From positions 1-64,000 of the forward strand of contig NZ_BROB01000013.1 in assembly GCF_024345185.1 (NCBI RefSeq): a stretch of 64,000 nucleotides of DNA. The letters are read 5' to 3'. The notes beneath the pieces are model-generated. The model was not told the DNA's origin, did not search any database, and worked only from the letters and a program-made list of their open reading frames with translations. Every line of letters starts with the position of its first letter. Within the stretch, counting starts at the first letter, position 1. The stretch is from Levilactobacillus humaensis (lineage in GTDB: Bacteria > Bacillota > Bacilli > Lactobacillales > Lactobacillaceae). Positions 15,895-24,841 of this stretch are shown here, in pieces. A program made the position numbers and the translations under genes.

Positions 15895-16431
15895 TTGAAC
15901 TTTGTCGCAATGGATTTCGAAACCGCCAGTGGTAAACGCTATAGTGCCTGTTCTCTCGCCCTAACCATCGTTCGCAACAGTCAGGTTGTCGATGAATTTT
16001 ATACCTTGATCAAACCCGACACGGACTTCTTCTGGCGCAACGTTCAAATTCATGGGATTCATGAACGCGACGTGGCCAATGCCCCGACATTTCCAGAAGT
16101 TTGGGAGCACATCTCTCCCCTGTTTCAGCGCGATCGCTTAGTTATCGCCCACAACGCCCCATTCGACAACGGTGTGTTGCGCAGTACGTTGGAACACTAC
16201 AACCTGCCAACGGCACGGTACCTGACACTGGATACCGTCAAGACCAGTCGTAAGTTCTTCCCCGAGTTCCCTAATCATAAATTAAACACGGTTTGTGACG
16301 AACTCGATATCGACTTACACCACCATCACAACGCACTCGACGATAGTCTGGCCTGCGCTAACATTCTGTTGTACGAAGCCAATCACTTTGGCACACAGCC
16401 CTTGAAGAATTTTGTAACTGTGAACGCTTAG
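15895..16431 (+). CDS. 3'-5' exonuclease, DnaQ-like (DEDD)
   Basis: 178 aa from a TTG at 15895. An AAGGAAG ribosome binding site lies eight bases upstream, and the protein then starts xNFVAMDFETASG. The three Exo motifs are visible: DFETA (ExoI), HNAPFDNGVL (ExoII) and HNALDDSLAC (ExoIII, His and Asp). The family includes DNA polymerase III epsilon-like proofreading or repair exonucleases; with no polymerase domain attached, its target is open. It is coupled to exoA. Structured repeat copy B begins 16 bp after its stop. Confidence 0.85.
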   Translation: MNFVAMDFETASGKRYSACSLALTIVRNSQVVDEFYTLIKPDTDFFWRNVQIHGIHERDVANAPTFPEVWEHISPLFQRDRLVIAHNAPFDNGVLRSTLEHYNLPTARYLTLDTVKTSRKFFPEFPNHKLNTVCDELDIDLHHHHNALDDSLACANILLYEANHFGTQPLKNFVTVNA

Positions 16432-16446
16432 TTTGGTATGAACGAC

Positions 16447-16639
16447 CGCCTGCGGCTGCCAGGGATTACGCCTGCTGTGGGGACGCTTCAGCCTGGGAAC
16501 CAGGCTTATCGCTCGATTTGAAGCCTCGCCAAAGTCACGAGTCTTCAAAGTCACCCGTGATGTAAGGCCGAGAAAAATCACTCGGTCTAACATCACCACC
16601 ACGGCTGGCTCCATCCCTGGCCTCCTCCGGCTAAGATCG
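16447..16639 (-). repeat. Structured repeat element, copy B (putative RNA)
   Basis: 193-bp near-copy of 11271-11459. P1 16458-16466/16613-16621 is identical. P4 is longer (16490-16496/16500-16506, seven pairs versus five) with matching changes on both sides. P3 keeps its outer 7 bp (16517-16523/16543-16549); its inner stem changes one C-G pair to T-A (16526/16540). P2 is unchanged (16557-16596). One inner P3 pair is G-U only if the minus strand is the RNA, weakly favouring that strand. It lies between convergent genes, as does copy A. Confidence 0.7.
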
Positions 16640-16671
16640 TGTTTTACAACAACCTTATAATCAATAACAAT

Positions 16672-16722
16672 AAAATCGGTAAGTCCTACTCAGCATATGC
16701 CAAGTAGGACTTACCGATTTTT
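16672..16722. terminator. Strong bidirectional terminator
   Basis: Seventeen-plus base pairs (AAAATCGGTAAGTCCTACT with its complement, 12-base loop) with T-runs on both sides. It separates the exonuclease unit plus repeat B from the oncoming GNAT gene. Confidence 0.85.
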
Positions 16723-16737
16723 CATTTAATCTGAATC

Positions 16738-16773
16738 CAAAAAGAGTGCTGCCAACCTCCGTCGACAACACTC
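16738..16773 (-). terminator. Terminator of the tsaE-GNAT unit
   Basis: 8-bp stem (16744-16751/16766-16773, one G-U) followed on the minus strand by TTTTT, just after the GNAT stop codon. Confidence 0.65.
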
Positions 16774-16780
16774 ATGTCAG

Positions 16781-17314
16781 TTATTCAGTTTTGTTCTCCG
16801 AGGTCATCCCCAAACGATACACCATCTCAATGGCTTCGACACATTCGCCGTCGTCATCGGTGACCGTTGTAGGTGGGGTCGCCGTCTTGGCGAAGCCCAT
16901 TTTCTCATAGAGCTTCATAGCGGGCACGTTGCGGGTCTGGACGATGAGACCAATGGCCTGTAAGGCACTGGCCGTCTCCGCCCAGTACAGCGCTTCATCA
17001 ACCAAGGCCGTCCCAATTCCGAGATGCCAGTAGGCCTTCTCGACGGCAATCCCCAGTTCCCCCACATTACCTTGTGGCGTTGGTGAAACCGACAGGACAC
17101 CTAAGAGCTGGTCACCAAGACTGGCGACCAACAACAGGTGCCGAGGGCTATCCTTGATTTGCTCCAGTTGATCGGCTTCCTGCGCGGCACTGATAGGATC
17201 GTCCGCATCGGCCAGGCTAAACGTATCGCTTTCCAGCTGCAGTCGACCTAACAGTCCCAATAAATTAGGCGCATCCGCAGCGTTGGGCATGCGAATCAGA
17301 ACATCTTCACTCAT
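16781..17314 (-). CDS. GNAT family N-acetyltransferase
   Basis: 177 aa single GNAT domain. The acetyl-CoA loop region reads GIAVEKAYWHLGIGTALVDEAL, and the conserved strand has NVPAMKLYEKMGF. The start is the ATG at 17314, which overlaps the last eight bases of tsaE (ATGAGTGA), indicating translational coupling; the longer frame beginning at 17323 has no SD of its own. In many Firmicutes a GNAT gene follows tsaE. RimI-type acetylation of a ribosomal protein is possible but not shown by the sequence; the substrate is unknown. Confidence 0.8.
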   Translation of the reverse strand: MSEDVLIRMPNAADAPNLLGLLGRLQLESDTFSLADADDPISAAQEADQLEQIKDSPRHLLLVASLGDQLLGVLSVSPTPQGNVGELGIAVEKAYWHLGIGTALVDEALYWAETASALQAIGLIVQTRNVPAMKLYEKMGFAKTATPPTTVTDDDGECVEAIEMVYRLGMTSENKTE

Positions 17315-17783
17315 GGTCAGCACCTGCCAATTGATTGACCAGCTGGATAAAGTGTTCTCCTCGTGGATCGAAGCTCAGCGTTCGTTGGTTCTCACCGGCA
17401 TCATCGTCGCGTTTGAAAACGATTCGCAGATAGTTTTCTGGCAATTCATCGGCAATGAATTTAGACCATTCCACCACGTTGACGCCATCCCCATTGAAGT
17501 ATTCGTCGAGGCCCAATTCATCCCCGCTACCATCTTCCAAGCGATAGACATCCATGTGGTAGAGTGGAATTCGACCACCCTGGTATTCACGAATAATGGT
17601 AAACGTCGGGCTCTTCACGTTACGCGTAATGCCCAAACCCGCAGCTAATCCCTTGGTAAATGTCGTTTTACCGGCACCAAGATCGCCATCCAATAAAATC
17701 ACGTCCCGCGGCCGAAGTTCTGGTGCTAACTGCTTGCCCAGCGCCATTGTGGCTTCGGGACTCTTGACCGTGACAGTAAACAT
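17307..17783 (-). CDS. tsaE: tRNA threonylcarbamoyladenosine biosynthesis ATPase TsaE
   Basis: 158 aa P-loop protein needed with TsaB and TsaD to make t6A37 in ANN-decoding tRNAs. Walker A is GDLGAGKTT (residues 33-41), preceded by LRPRDVILLDG; SPTFTIIREY and HMDVYRLE are typical of the family. SD AAGGGG lies six bases before the ATG. Downstream of pta, whose terminator comes first, so tsaE-GNAT is probably a separate unit. Confidence 0.94.
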   Translation of the reverse strand: MFTVTVKSPEATMALGKQLAPELRPRDVILLDGDLGAGKTTFTKGLAAGLGITRNVKSPTFTIIREYQGGRIPLYHMDVYRLEDGSGDELGLDEYFNGDGVNVVEWSKFIADELPENYLRIVFKRDDDAGENQRTLSFDPRGEHFIQLVNQLAGADHE

Positions 17784-17857
17784 TGTTCGTTCCCCTTTAT
17801 CTAAAAAATCTCGTCAGCAACTGCCATAACAGCCACTGATCACTAAAACTCGTCGCT

Positions 17858-17896
17858 ATAAATAATACCCGGACTGCTAGTAAATAGCAATCCGGG
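17858..17896 (-). terminator. Terminator of pta
   Basis: 12-bp stem CCCGGAnTGCTA with one mismatch, followed on the minus strand by TATTATTTAT. Confidence 0.7.
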
Positions 17897-17926
17897 CACT
17901 CTTAGTTTGATTTAAGTTTAAAATTT

Positions 17927-18904
17927 TTAGTTCAAGGACTGGGCGGCCGTGATGATGGCGACCTTGTAGACGTCCTCTTCGTTACAACCCCGTGAAAGAT
18001 CCGAGACTGGCTTGTTCAAGCCTTGCAGGATAGGTCCAATGGCTTCAAAGCCCCCGAAACGCTGGGCAATCTTGTAGCCAATGTTCCCAGACTGTAATTC
18101 AGGGAAGACGAAGACGTTCGCATGGCCAGCAACCTTGGAGTCTGGGGCTTTCTGAGCGGCAACACTGGCAACAAAGGCGGCGTCAAACTGTAACTCACCA
18201 TCAACGGCCAAGTCGGGAGCGGCTTCATGAGTCAGCTGAGTGGCTTCCTGAACCTTGGTGACCATATCACCCTTAGCGGAACCCTTAGTTGAGAAGCTCA
18301 ACAAAGCAACCTTAGGATCGATGTCGAAGACCTTGGCGGTATGTGCACTTTCGACAGCCACTTCAGCCATCCCGGCAGCATCTAATTCGATGTTAATGGC
18401 ACAGTCGGCAAAGACGTAGCGTTCGTCACCCTTTTGCATGATGAAGGCCCCACTGATCCGACGGACACCTGGCTTGGTCTTAATGATCTGTAAGGCTGGC
18501 CGAACGGTGTCCCCGGTTGGGTGGACCGCGCCAGAAACCATCCCATCAGCTTGGCCCATGTAGACCATCATGGTCCCAATGTAATTGGGATCAGTCAACA
18601 TCTTTTCGGCTTGTTCCACAGTATTCTTGCCCTTACGGCGTTCGACTAAGGCGTCCAACATAGCCTCATGGTCAGCTGTCGACATGTCGGCAGGATCGAG
18701 AATCGTCAACGGTGTCAAATCAATCGCGTGGTTCGTAGCTGTCGCCTGAATATCAATCTTATCTCCAAGCACAATTGCCGTAATCAAGCCATCCGCTGCG
18801 AGGCGGCTAGCGGCTCCGAGAACCCGTACATCGGCACCCTCAGGAAACACAATTGTTTTATTTTGACCATTAATCTTTTGCTTAAGACTATCAAAAAGTT
18901 CCAT
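17927..18904 (-). CDS. pta: Phosphate acetyltransferase
   Basis: 325 aa. Interconverts acetyl-CoA and acetyl phosphate; in heterofermentative lactobacilli it also serves the ethanol branch. The ATG at 18904 is chosen because GGAGGT precedes it and the protein then begins MELFDSLKQKI; the frame is open further upstream only by chance. It has the PTA/PTB fold motifs IVFPEGADVRVLGAA, GMVSGAVHPTGDTVRPALQ, SFSTKGSA and NVFVFPELQSGNIGYKIAQR. Lies 32 bp after ung, probably co-transcribed. Confidence 0.95.
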   Translation of the reverse strand: MELFDSLKQKINGQNKTIVFPEGADVRVLGAASRLAADGLITAIVLGDKIDIQATATNHAIDLTPLTILDPADMSTADHEAMLDALVERRKGKNTVEQAEKMLTDPNYIGTMMVYMGQADGMVSGAVHPTGDTVRPALQIIKTKPGVRRISGAFIMQKGDERYVFADCAINIELDAAGMAEVAVESAHTAKVFDIDPKVALLSFSTKGSAKGDMVTKVQEATQLTHEAAPDLAVDGELQFDAAFVASVAAQKAPDSKVAGHANVFVFPELQSGNIGYKIAQRFGGFEAIGPILQGLNKPVSDLSRGCNEEDVYKVAIITAAQSLN

Positions 18905-18936
18905 AGTTGAAGACCTCCATAAAATAATCCCACGAT

Positions 18937-19665
18937 TCAGTTCTGTTCCGACGTCTGGTTGGATGACCCTTTTGGATCCGCAACCGTTACCTCTGCGGGT
19001 AATTGCCAATCAATGGGAGCCTCCCCCAAGGACTGTAAAGCGATGTTGGTTTTTGAGAATGGTTTGGACCCAAAGAATCCCCGGTTGGCCGATAAGGGAC
19101 TCGGGTGCGGCGACTGCAAGACGATGTTGGTCTTGGTATCAATCAACTTAATCTTAGACCGGGCCGCATTGCCCCATAAGATAAAGACCACGGGTTCCTT
19201 ACGCGCCGACAACTTGGCTATCGCCACGTCCGTCAAACGCTCCCAACCATGTCCCTTATGGGAAAAGGCTTGACCATAACGAACCGTCAGCACGGAATTC
19301 AACAACAGAACCCCCTGCTTCGCCCATTTCTCTAAATAGCCATGGTTGACTGGGGCAATCCCCAAATCACTCTGAAGTTCTTTATAAATATTTTTGAGCG
19401 ATGGTGGAATCGGCGTCCCGGGTAGAACCGAGAAGCTACACCCATGGGCCTGACCAGGGTTGTGATAAGGATCTTGTCCCAAGATAACGACCTTGACCTG
19501 ACTAAAAGGCGTCCACTCAAACGCTGTGAAAATATGATACATGTCTGGGTAAATCTCATGATGCTGGTATTCCTCGACTAAAAACTGACGTAACTGTTGA
19601 TAATACGCCTGCTCAAATTCGGGTTCCAGCACCGGCCACCAATCATTGTGAATAAACGGTTTCAT
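18937..19665 (-). CDS. ung: Uracil-DNA glycosylase (family 1)
   Basis: 242 aa. Removes uracil from DNA, leaving abasic sites for ExoA. The catalytic water-activating motif GQDPYH is at 63-68 (Asp65). [11 protein letters not shown] and [18 protein letters not shown] contain the uracil-binding and DNA-intercalation loops. The ATG at 19665 has GAGGTG six bases upstream; the longer TTG frame does not. Unusually acidic and polar tail after the core ([14 protein letters not shown]). First gene of ung-pta. Confidence 0.95.
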   Translation of the reverse strand: MKPFIHNDWWPVLEPEFEQAYYQQLRQFLVEEYQHHEIYPDMYHIFTAFEWTPFSQVKVVILGQDPYHNPGQAHGCSFSVLPGTPIPPSLKNIYKELQSDLGIAPVNHGYLEKWAKQGVLLLNSVLTVRYGQAFSHKGHGWERLTDVAIAKLSARKEPVVFILWGNAARSKIKLIDTKTNIVLQSPHPSPLSANRGFFGSKPFSKTNIALQSLGEAPIDWQLPAEVTVADPKGSSNQTSEQN

Positions 19666-19780
19666 TCCCAACACCTCAAGGTTTATTTTAGCATAAGACC
19701 CTCACAAATGATATTGTCCAACCAGAACCCCAAAACATGGTAGAATGGGTCTAGGAAATCTGGAGAAAGGAGGGGTCTCT

Positions 19781-20353
19781 TTGCGAACACTCTATTTAAA
19801 TGAGGCGGCACTGTCGGCCAAGGCCACGTCAGTCATTCGTGACGACCAGAATCAGTCCTGTTACCTGTTAGTTGGTAAGTGGGGCCTGCGCGCCGACGTT
19901 CTCTCCGTCTATACCATTGCGGGAGCTTTGGAGGCCGAGGTTAAGCAAGAATCACTCGGCCTACTACCAAAATTTCGCTTGATCTACCATCGTCAAACAG
20001 TCGGCCGCGTCAGCAAAACTTTCGGCGTGATCCGCGAAGTTCTCTTCGTCCGTGGCCTTAACTGGGTCATCATGGGAAATCTCAACAGTGGCCACTTCCG
20101 AATCTTCCACGGCCGTGATCGCATCGCCACCATTACCACGGTGGCCGGATCCGGTGGTGAAACCGTGGAGCTCGTGGTGGATCAAATGGACAACGAGCCC
20201 CTTATCATTTGTCTAGCAGCCATTCTCGATCGATGGGCCAAGCACCAGCAAGGCGCCCTTCTCCCCAAGAGAGCTTGGGGACCCAAGCGCCTGCAATCGG
20301 GCGTTGTCCCCTTCACAATTTCTCGAAAAAAATTACTTAACCAAGGATTGTGA
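19781..20353 (+). CDS. LURP-one-related (YxjI-like) protein
   Basis: 190 aa from a TTG at 19781, preceded by AAAGGAGG at good distance. The alternating beta pattern (YLLVGKWGLRADVLSVYTIAG.L..EVKQESLGLLPKFRLI..., VLFVRGLNWVIMGNLNSGHFRIFHGRDRIATI) resembles the tubby-like LURP-one fold, found as small proteins of unknown role in lactobacilli. No signal peptide or membrane segment. Family assignment is tentative. The stop codon lies inside the terminator stem. Confidence 0.55.
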   Translation: MRTLYLNEAALSAKATSVIRDDQNQSCYLLVGKWGLRADVLSVYTIAGALEAEVKQESLGLLPKFRLIYHRQTVGRVSKTFGVIREVLFVRGLNWVIMGNLNSGHFRIFHGRDRIATITTVAGSGGETVELVVDQMDNEPLIICLAAILDRWAKHQQGALLPKRAWGPKRLQSGVVPFTISRKKLLNQGL

Positions 20354-20380
20354 AACTCAAGTGAGTTCGCAATCCTTTTT
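20343..20380 (+). terminator. Terminator of the LURP-one-like gene
   Basis: AAGGATTG...CAATCCTT with an additional inner ACTC/GAGT stem, then TTTTT. Confidence 0.85.
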
Positions 20381-20401
20381 ACTTACCCAAATTTCGGCAA
20401 A

Positions 20402-20432
20402 GAAAAAGGCCAACGCGCTGAACGCATTGACC
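20402..20432 (-). terminator. Terminator of surface protein gene 1
   Basis: GGTCAA-GCG stem (20408-20417 with 20423-20432), followed on the minus strand by TTTTTCTTT. Confidence 0.7.
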
Positions 20433-20439
20433 TCAGAGA

Positions 20440-22251
20440 CTATTTCGCCATAACTAATTTCTTGTTAGCGGTGACATACTTGCCATTCGTTAACTGGTAA
20501 CGTGTCGTCAAGTGATAAGACACAATCTTCTTAACCTTCAAGGTTTGGCCCTTCTTGTAGTGCTTAACCTTGTGGGTCTTCAAAGCCTTGTTCTTGTAAC
20601 TGTTAACCCCTTTAGGGTTGATAACTTTAAGTTTATTGTGTTTAACCGCGTAGTAAACGGGAACCACATAAGCATGCTTCGTGGTGATGTATCCCGTCTT
20701 ACCATCCGTCTTAGATTCATGGTTAACGTCTTTAACCTTGTAACGCTTGTAGCCTTGCTTAGACTTAGCGTAACCCGTAACCACAAACATTGGCCGATTC
20801 GTTCGCTTCTGCTTGCTGTAAGTTACCTTGCGAGCCTTCTTAGAGAAGTTCTTGCTACTGTAAAGGCTAATCTTCTTGGTGGCGTAAACCACACTGGTCA
20901 ACGGTGCAATCGTGTCAGCATCCCCACCAGAAACTAAGTCTTGGGCATAGTGGAATGTCACGGATTGGCTGTTGCTGGTGAAGGTTCCCTTGGCTTGACC
21001 ATCGGTTGACGCCAGCTTGTAACCAGAAAAACCTAATTCTTCAGCCTGGTAGCTTGCGCCTAACTTTCCAGTTAAGGTCACATCATCCGCCAGCTTTTTA
21101 CCGTCGTTGTCAACGTAGTGGACCGTGACTGGTTGCGCACTTTCGGTTGGTGTTACTGGCGTTGTGGGATCAACATCGGGCGTCGTGGGTTCGATGACTG
21201 GTGTGACGGGTTCCCAGACGTAGGTTTCCATACCCACAATCGTATTTTTACTCTGGTCGGTCACATCAGATCCACTATTGAAGGTCTCCCCTAGCGGATT
21301 TCCAACTGTCCCCTTGCCAACAGCACGCCATTTGCCTGTGTAAATATCAGATGTCTGGGCACTGGTCAAGTTACTGCCGAGCCCCTGGGTATCACTAACG
21401 GACATCGTCAATTGCTTCAGATTGTTATCACTAACAAACATCCCGGCAACTTTACCTGGGAACTGACCCATATTGACCTTTTCAACTCCAGAGTACGAGA
21501 CAAGACTTCCCGCTGTCGTGTTTGAGGTAAAGGTCCCTTTAGCAAAGTTAACTTCTTTTAATACAGTATCTCGACTAAACATATGGCCCACATCGATCAC
21601 ATTAGGCGTTTCAAAATTACTGACATCCACAGAACTTAATTGCTTGTCACTGGCAAACATATCAAAGAATGTGGTTGCCTGCTTGGTGTCAAATTTTGAA
21701 GTGTCGAGTGAAGTGACCAGAGGTAAGTTTGAAAACATGTAACTCATGTCCGTTGCATGACTGGTATTCAAAAGGTCAAGATTATCAATACCGGTAAGAT
21801 TGGACAAATTCCCAAATAGATTTTTCGAATTTGCTGGTGCCGTAACGGGCCCATCAAAGACAATTCTCGTAATCTTTTTGGCAGCTGCATTAGCAGCGTT
21901 TGCAATAACCGGCGCACTGGTTGTCGGCGTACCGTTGTACTTACCATTATCATCGGTAACTAGTAAGTACCCCATTACCGAGTTTATGTTGGTACGCTCA
22001 TCAACGACTCTTGATTCATCAAAAGTCCCAGCGCCAAAGTGCAAGACGCCATCAGACTTCATATAAAAATGCGACGTTCCAAAATTCCCTTGAATTTCGT
22101 CGGCATCATCGGTATCCGTTGATGTCGTATCTGCATCCGTCGCAGCCTTCGCCGTAACCACCGGTGCAAAATTAGGTAAAACAACCGCACTAACCGGTTG
22201 TGCAACCCCCAGAGTTAATCCAAATAATAGTGCCGTTGCTTGCCATTTCAT
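20440..22251 (-). CDS. Secreted BspA-type LRR surface protein with MucBP and DUF5776-like domains (paralogue 1)
   Basis: 603 aa. Signal peptide at residues 1 to about 36 (cleavage near TAKAA). The region 120-290 has BspA/DUF285 repeats of the form TDMSYMFSNLPLVTSLDTSKF, about 24 residues each. A linker rich in P-T-E leads to a MucBP module (QPVTVHYVDNDGKKLADD, about 370-430). A basic C-terminal region (about 455-603) with K-rich YKRYKVKDVN and GKTGYITTKHAYV motifs matches the DUF5776 or SLAP-like wall-binding type. There is no LPxTG, so attachment is probably non-covalent through the basic domain. The ATG at 22251 has GGAGGAGGA upstream. First in position of three tandem paralogues, each with its own terminator. 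Confidence 0.82.
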   Translation of the reverse strand: MKWQATALLFGLTLGVAQPVSAVVLPNFAPVVTAKAATDADTTSTDTDDADEIQGNFGTSHFYMKSDGVLHFGAGTFDESRVVDERTNINSVMGYLLVTDDNGKYNGTPTTSAPVIANAANAAAKKITRIVFDGPVTAPANSKNLFGNLSNLTGIDNLDLLNTSHATDMSYMFSNLPLVTSLDTSKFDTKQATTFFDMFASDKQLSSVDVSNFETPNVIDVGHMFSRDTVLKEVNFAKGTFTSNTTAGSLVSYSGVEKVNMGQFPGKVAGMFVSDNNLKQLTMSVSDTQGLGSNLTSAQTSDIYTGKWRAVGKGTVGNPLGETFNSGSDVTDQSKNTIVGMETYVWEPVTPVIEPTTPDVDPTTPVTPTESAQPVTVHYVDNDGKKLADDVTLTGKLGASYQAEELGFSGYKLASTDGQAKGTFTSNSQSVTFHYAQDLVSGGDADTIAPLTSVVYATKKISLYSSKNFSKKARKVTYSKQKRTNRPMFVVTGYAKSKQGYKRYKVKDVNHESKTDGKTGYITTKHAYVVPVYYAVKHNKLKVINPKGVNSYKNKALKTHKVKHYKKGQTLKVKKIVSYHLTTRYQLTNGKYVTANKKLVMAK

Positions 22252-22576
22252 GAATACTTCCTCCTCCATAATAATTCCCTAGTAAGAATTATTTCAAATA
22301 AGTATTTTGCTAATACGTTTCGATATGTATATAGTAACACCTACAATTATAAAAGGGAAGGATTTTTTTCCACACTTATCTAAAAACGGCAATTCGTCCA
22401 TGCTGATTAGCCTACTTTTTGGTTATATAATCATCAAAGCTCACTAGTAGCGGCATTTTTAAAGCTGCCAAGGTCCGCAGTTCATAGCTATTCATCCGTT
22501 TATACCATATACCAGTTTTCGGTGTTATATGTCATCTTTTTTTAGGATGTCCAGCTTTTTGGATAACCTGTAACAT
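22252..22576. other. AT-rich upstream region of surface gene 1
   Basis: About 325 bp, clearly richer in A+T than the neighbouring genes. It should contain the promoter of paralogue 1; a GGTGTTACTATATA stretch (22326-22344 region) resembles GGTGTTATTATATT upstream of paralogue 2. No ORF with a ribosome binding site was seen. Confidence 0.4.
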
Positions 22577-22627
22577 CAAAAAAACGTCCTCCAAATTGGT
22601 AGGTAACCATTTGGAGGACGTTTTTTT
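22577..22627. terminator. Bidirectional terminator after surface gene 2
   Basis: 19-bp perfect stem AAAAAAACGTCCTCCAAAT with its complement, 12-base loop and T-runs in both directions. It serves paralogue 2, which ends at 22649. Confidence 0.9.
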
Positions 22628-22648
22628 GAGTTTATTTAGTTAGCATGG

Positions 22649-24472
22649 TTACTTCTGAGCAATCACTAATTTCTTATTAGCCGTGACGTACTTGCCGTTG
22701 GTCAATTGGAATCGCGTTGTTTTCTTGTAGCTGACGATCTTCTTAACCTTCAGTGTTTGGCCCTTCTTGTAATGACGAACCTTGCCCTTTAAGGATTTCT
22801 GCTTGTATGCATTAACCCCTTTGGCATTCAGGACCTTCACTTTATTCTGCTTTTTAGCATAGTAGACCGAGGAAACGTAAGCACTCTTAGCCGTGATGTA
22901 TCCCGTCTTACCAGCCGTCTTGGAATGATGATTGACGTCTCGAACCTTGTAACGACGGTAACCCTGCTTGGATTTGGCATTCCCGGTCACGACAAACATT
23001 GGCCGATTAGTCCGCTTCTGCTTCCGGTAAGTGACCTTCTTGGTCTTCTTCGAGAAGTTCTTGCTACTATAAAGGTTGATAGTCTTCTTGGCGTAAAGCA
23101 CCCCGGTAATTGGCACGACCGTTGCTCCGGACCCACCGGTTGAGAGGTCGGCGGCATAGTGGAAGGTGACCGTGGTTGGCGTGCTTCCGAAAGTCCCACT
23201 CTCATCCCCGGTTACTGTACTCAACTTATAGCCACTAATTGCTAGACGTTCAGCCGTATAGGTTGCCCCAAGGGTTCCTGTTAAGACTTGGTCATCTGCA
23301 AGTTTCTTGCCCTTTGCATCCACATACTTCACGGTGACAGGTTGCCCTTGTTGCGTGACGGGTGGTGTTACCGGTGGCGTTACTGGTTCAATGACCCGCT
23401 CTGTGGGCTCCCAGACGTAAGTTTCCACGGATGCCGGATTGTGGTCACCATTGTAGAGTGCCGCCACTTCAGCTCCCTTGGCATAACGCTCACCCAGCGG
23501 ATTCTGAACCGTCCCTTCACCAACAGCTTCCCAACTGTGAAGAAATTCATCATCGTCCATGGTGTTGGGATCGTTAAGATAAGTGGAGGTACTCTTGAAA
23601 ATCGTCTTGGGCCCGAGAGTTAACTGCCAGAGGTTCGTTTTCCCATTAAACATCGAACTGCCACTAAAGTCAGCTGGTGGCGCAAACGAATCAAGTCGCA
23701 AGATCTGTACGTTACTGCCACTAAACATGTATAAAGCACTCTTCAAACTGGCAAAAGTGAGTTTAGACATATCTAATTCCTGTAACGAAGCATCATTTAC
23801 AAACATTGACATCGTAGTGGTAACGTTATCCGTATTAAAGTGCGAAAAGTCTAAATTGGAAACTTTTCTGAGCTGATAGAACATAAATGACATGTCGGTC
23901 ACGTGACTCGTATCAAAATGAGAGACATCTAGTGACTGTAAAACATTGTTCCCAGTCCGACCACCTGTTGCACCGACGTAAGATTGAAGCGAAAGAAACA
24001 TCCCTTTCATGGTCGTGGCTGCCGAGGTATCTAACTTATCAAGATTGACATATTCGCTGACAAAGCCAAATTGGGCAAAGAGATTGGTAGCATTTGACGA
24101 CGTAGCTACCGGGCCATCCAGAACAACCTTGGTCACTTGCTCACCAACCTTGTTCAAGTCTGCTTCAGTCGGATCCGAGTTGCCTTCTTTAAGCGCAATC
24201 TGTGAGACCAATTGTCCCTTATTCCCAGTAATTTCAGAACTTGTCGGTTCTGCTAATGTTCCAGCTTCCAAATGAAGCTCGCCTGATGTCGTCAAATACC
24301 AGTGAACCCCGTAGTCCCCTTCGACGGCAATGTCTGACTTAGTCGTGTCAGATGTCGTGGCTGCCTGTGCCACCACAGTTGTCCGCAAGCTTGGTGCAGC
24401 TAGCGTGGCTAATGGCTGTGTCACCCCTAAGGTGAGACTCGTGAGTAAAATTGTTGCCTGCCATTTTTTCAT
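22649..24472 (-). CDS. Secreted BspA-type LRR surface protein with MucBP and DUF5776-like domains (paralogue 2)
   Basis: 607 aa, same architecture as its neighbours: signal peptide (MKKWQATILLTSLTLGV..., cleavage near AQAA), a shared HWYLTTSGELHLEAGTL segment, BspA repeats (SHVTDMSFMFYQLRKVSNLDFSHF), a V-T-P-P linker, one MucBP module (QPVTVKYVDAKGKKLADDQ) and the basic C-terminal wall-binding domain. The start at 24472 follows GAGGAG; the seven-codon longer frame is rejected. It is closer to paralogue 3 than to paralogue 1 in the N-terminal half (shared DYGVHWYLT, LRLDSFAPPA, TLGPKT). Probable role in adhesion to mucus or other cells. Confidence 0.82.
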   Translation of the reverse strand: MKKWQATILLTSLTLGVTQPLATLAAPSLRTTVVAQAATTSDTTKSDIAVEGDYGVHWYLTTSGELHLEAGTLAEPTSSEITGNKGQLVSQIALKEGNSDPTEADLNKVGEQVTKVVLDGPVATSSNATNLFAQFGFVSEYVNLDKLDTSAATTMKGMFLSLQSYVGATGGRTGNNVLQSLDVSHFDTSHVTDMSFMFYQLRKVSNLDFSHFNTDNVTTTMSMFVNDASLQELDMSKLTFASLKSALYMFSGSNVQILRLDSFAPPADFSGSSMFNGKTNLWQLTLGPKTIFKSTSTYLNDPNTMDDDEFLHSWEAVGEGTVQNPLGERYAKGAEVAALYNGDHNPASVETYVWEPTERVIEPVTPPVTPPVTQQGQPVTVKYVDAKGKKLADDQVLTGTLGATYTAERLAISGYKLSTVTGDESGTFGSTPTTVTFHYAADLSTGGSGATVVPITGVLYAKKTINLYSSKNFSKKTKKVTYRKQKRTNRPMFVVTGNAKSKQGYRRYKVRDVNHHSKTAGKTGYITAKSAYVSSVYYAKKQNKVKVLNAKGVNAYKQKSLKGKVRHYKKGQTLKVKKIVSYKKTTRFQLTNGKYVTANKKLVIAQK

Positions 24473-24797
24473 GTTGGTCTCCTCAACTTTCAAAAAATTT
24501 TACCATTGTGGAATCGCTTACTTTTATGTTGAATATAATAACACCGTTAATGGGTTTCCGCCAGCATTTTCTTACACACATTGCCAAAAAAGTTCCCATC
24601 TTACCCCCTTTATTATCTCACATATTTTGAGATTGATGGATTTATATCACTCGTTTTGCCCTTTATTGCGGGATTTACGGTAACAGCACATCTTCGTTTG
24701 AATTATATAGAATCACCCTCGACCTTGTGCAACAGAGTAAACGACATCGTCAAAAGCAAACATCCTATTATTGGTGAACCGGATTTACTTTCATATG
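24473..24797. other. AT-rich upstream region of surface gene 2
   Basis: About 325 bp. It contains GCCAAAAAAGTTCCCAT (24583-24599), 111 bp before the start codon; a close variant occurs at the same distance before paralogue 3. A frame of 84 codons on the plus strand lacks a ribosome binding site and runs into the terminator, so it is not called. Confidence 0.4.
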
Positions 24798-24832
24798 TAA
24801 AAAAGTATCGTGAGCGCACTGTCTCACGATAC
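24798..24832 (-). terminator. Terminator of surface protein gene 3
   Basis: Perfect 10-bp stem GTATCGTGAG/CTCACGATAC followed on the minus strand by TTTTTT. Confidence 0.85.
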
Positions 24833-24841
24833 TAGATGTCA

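Noticed and set aside
16315-16614. 99-codon minus-strand frame across the exonuclease 3' end and repeat B
   Set aside because: Overlaps a convincing plus-strand gene, and beyond the first ~40 codons it does not match the frame in copy A.
24581-24835. 84-codon plus-strand frame in the gap between surface genes 2 and 3
   Set aside because: TTG start without SD; it ends inside the terminator of surface gene 3 and shows no domain.
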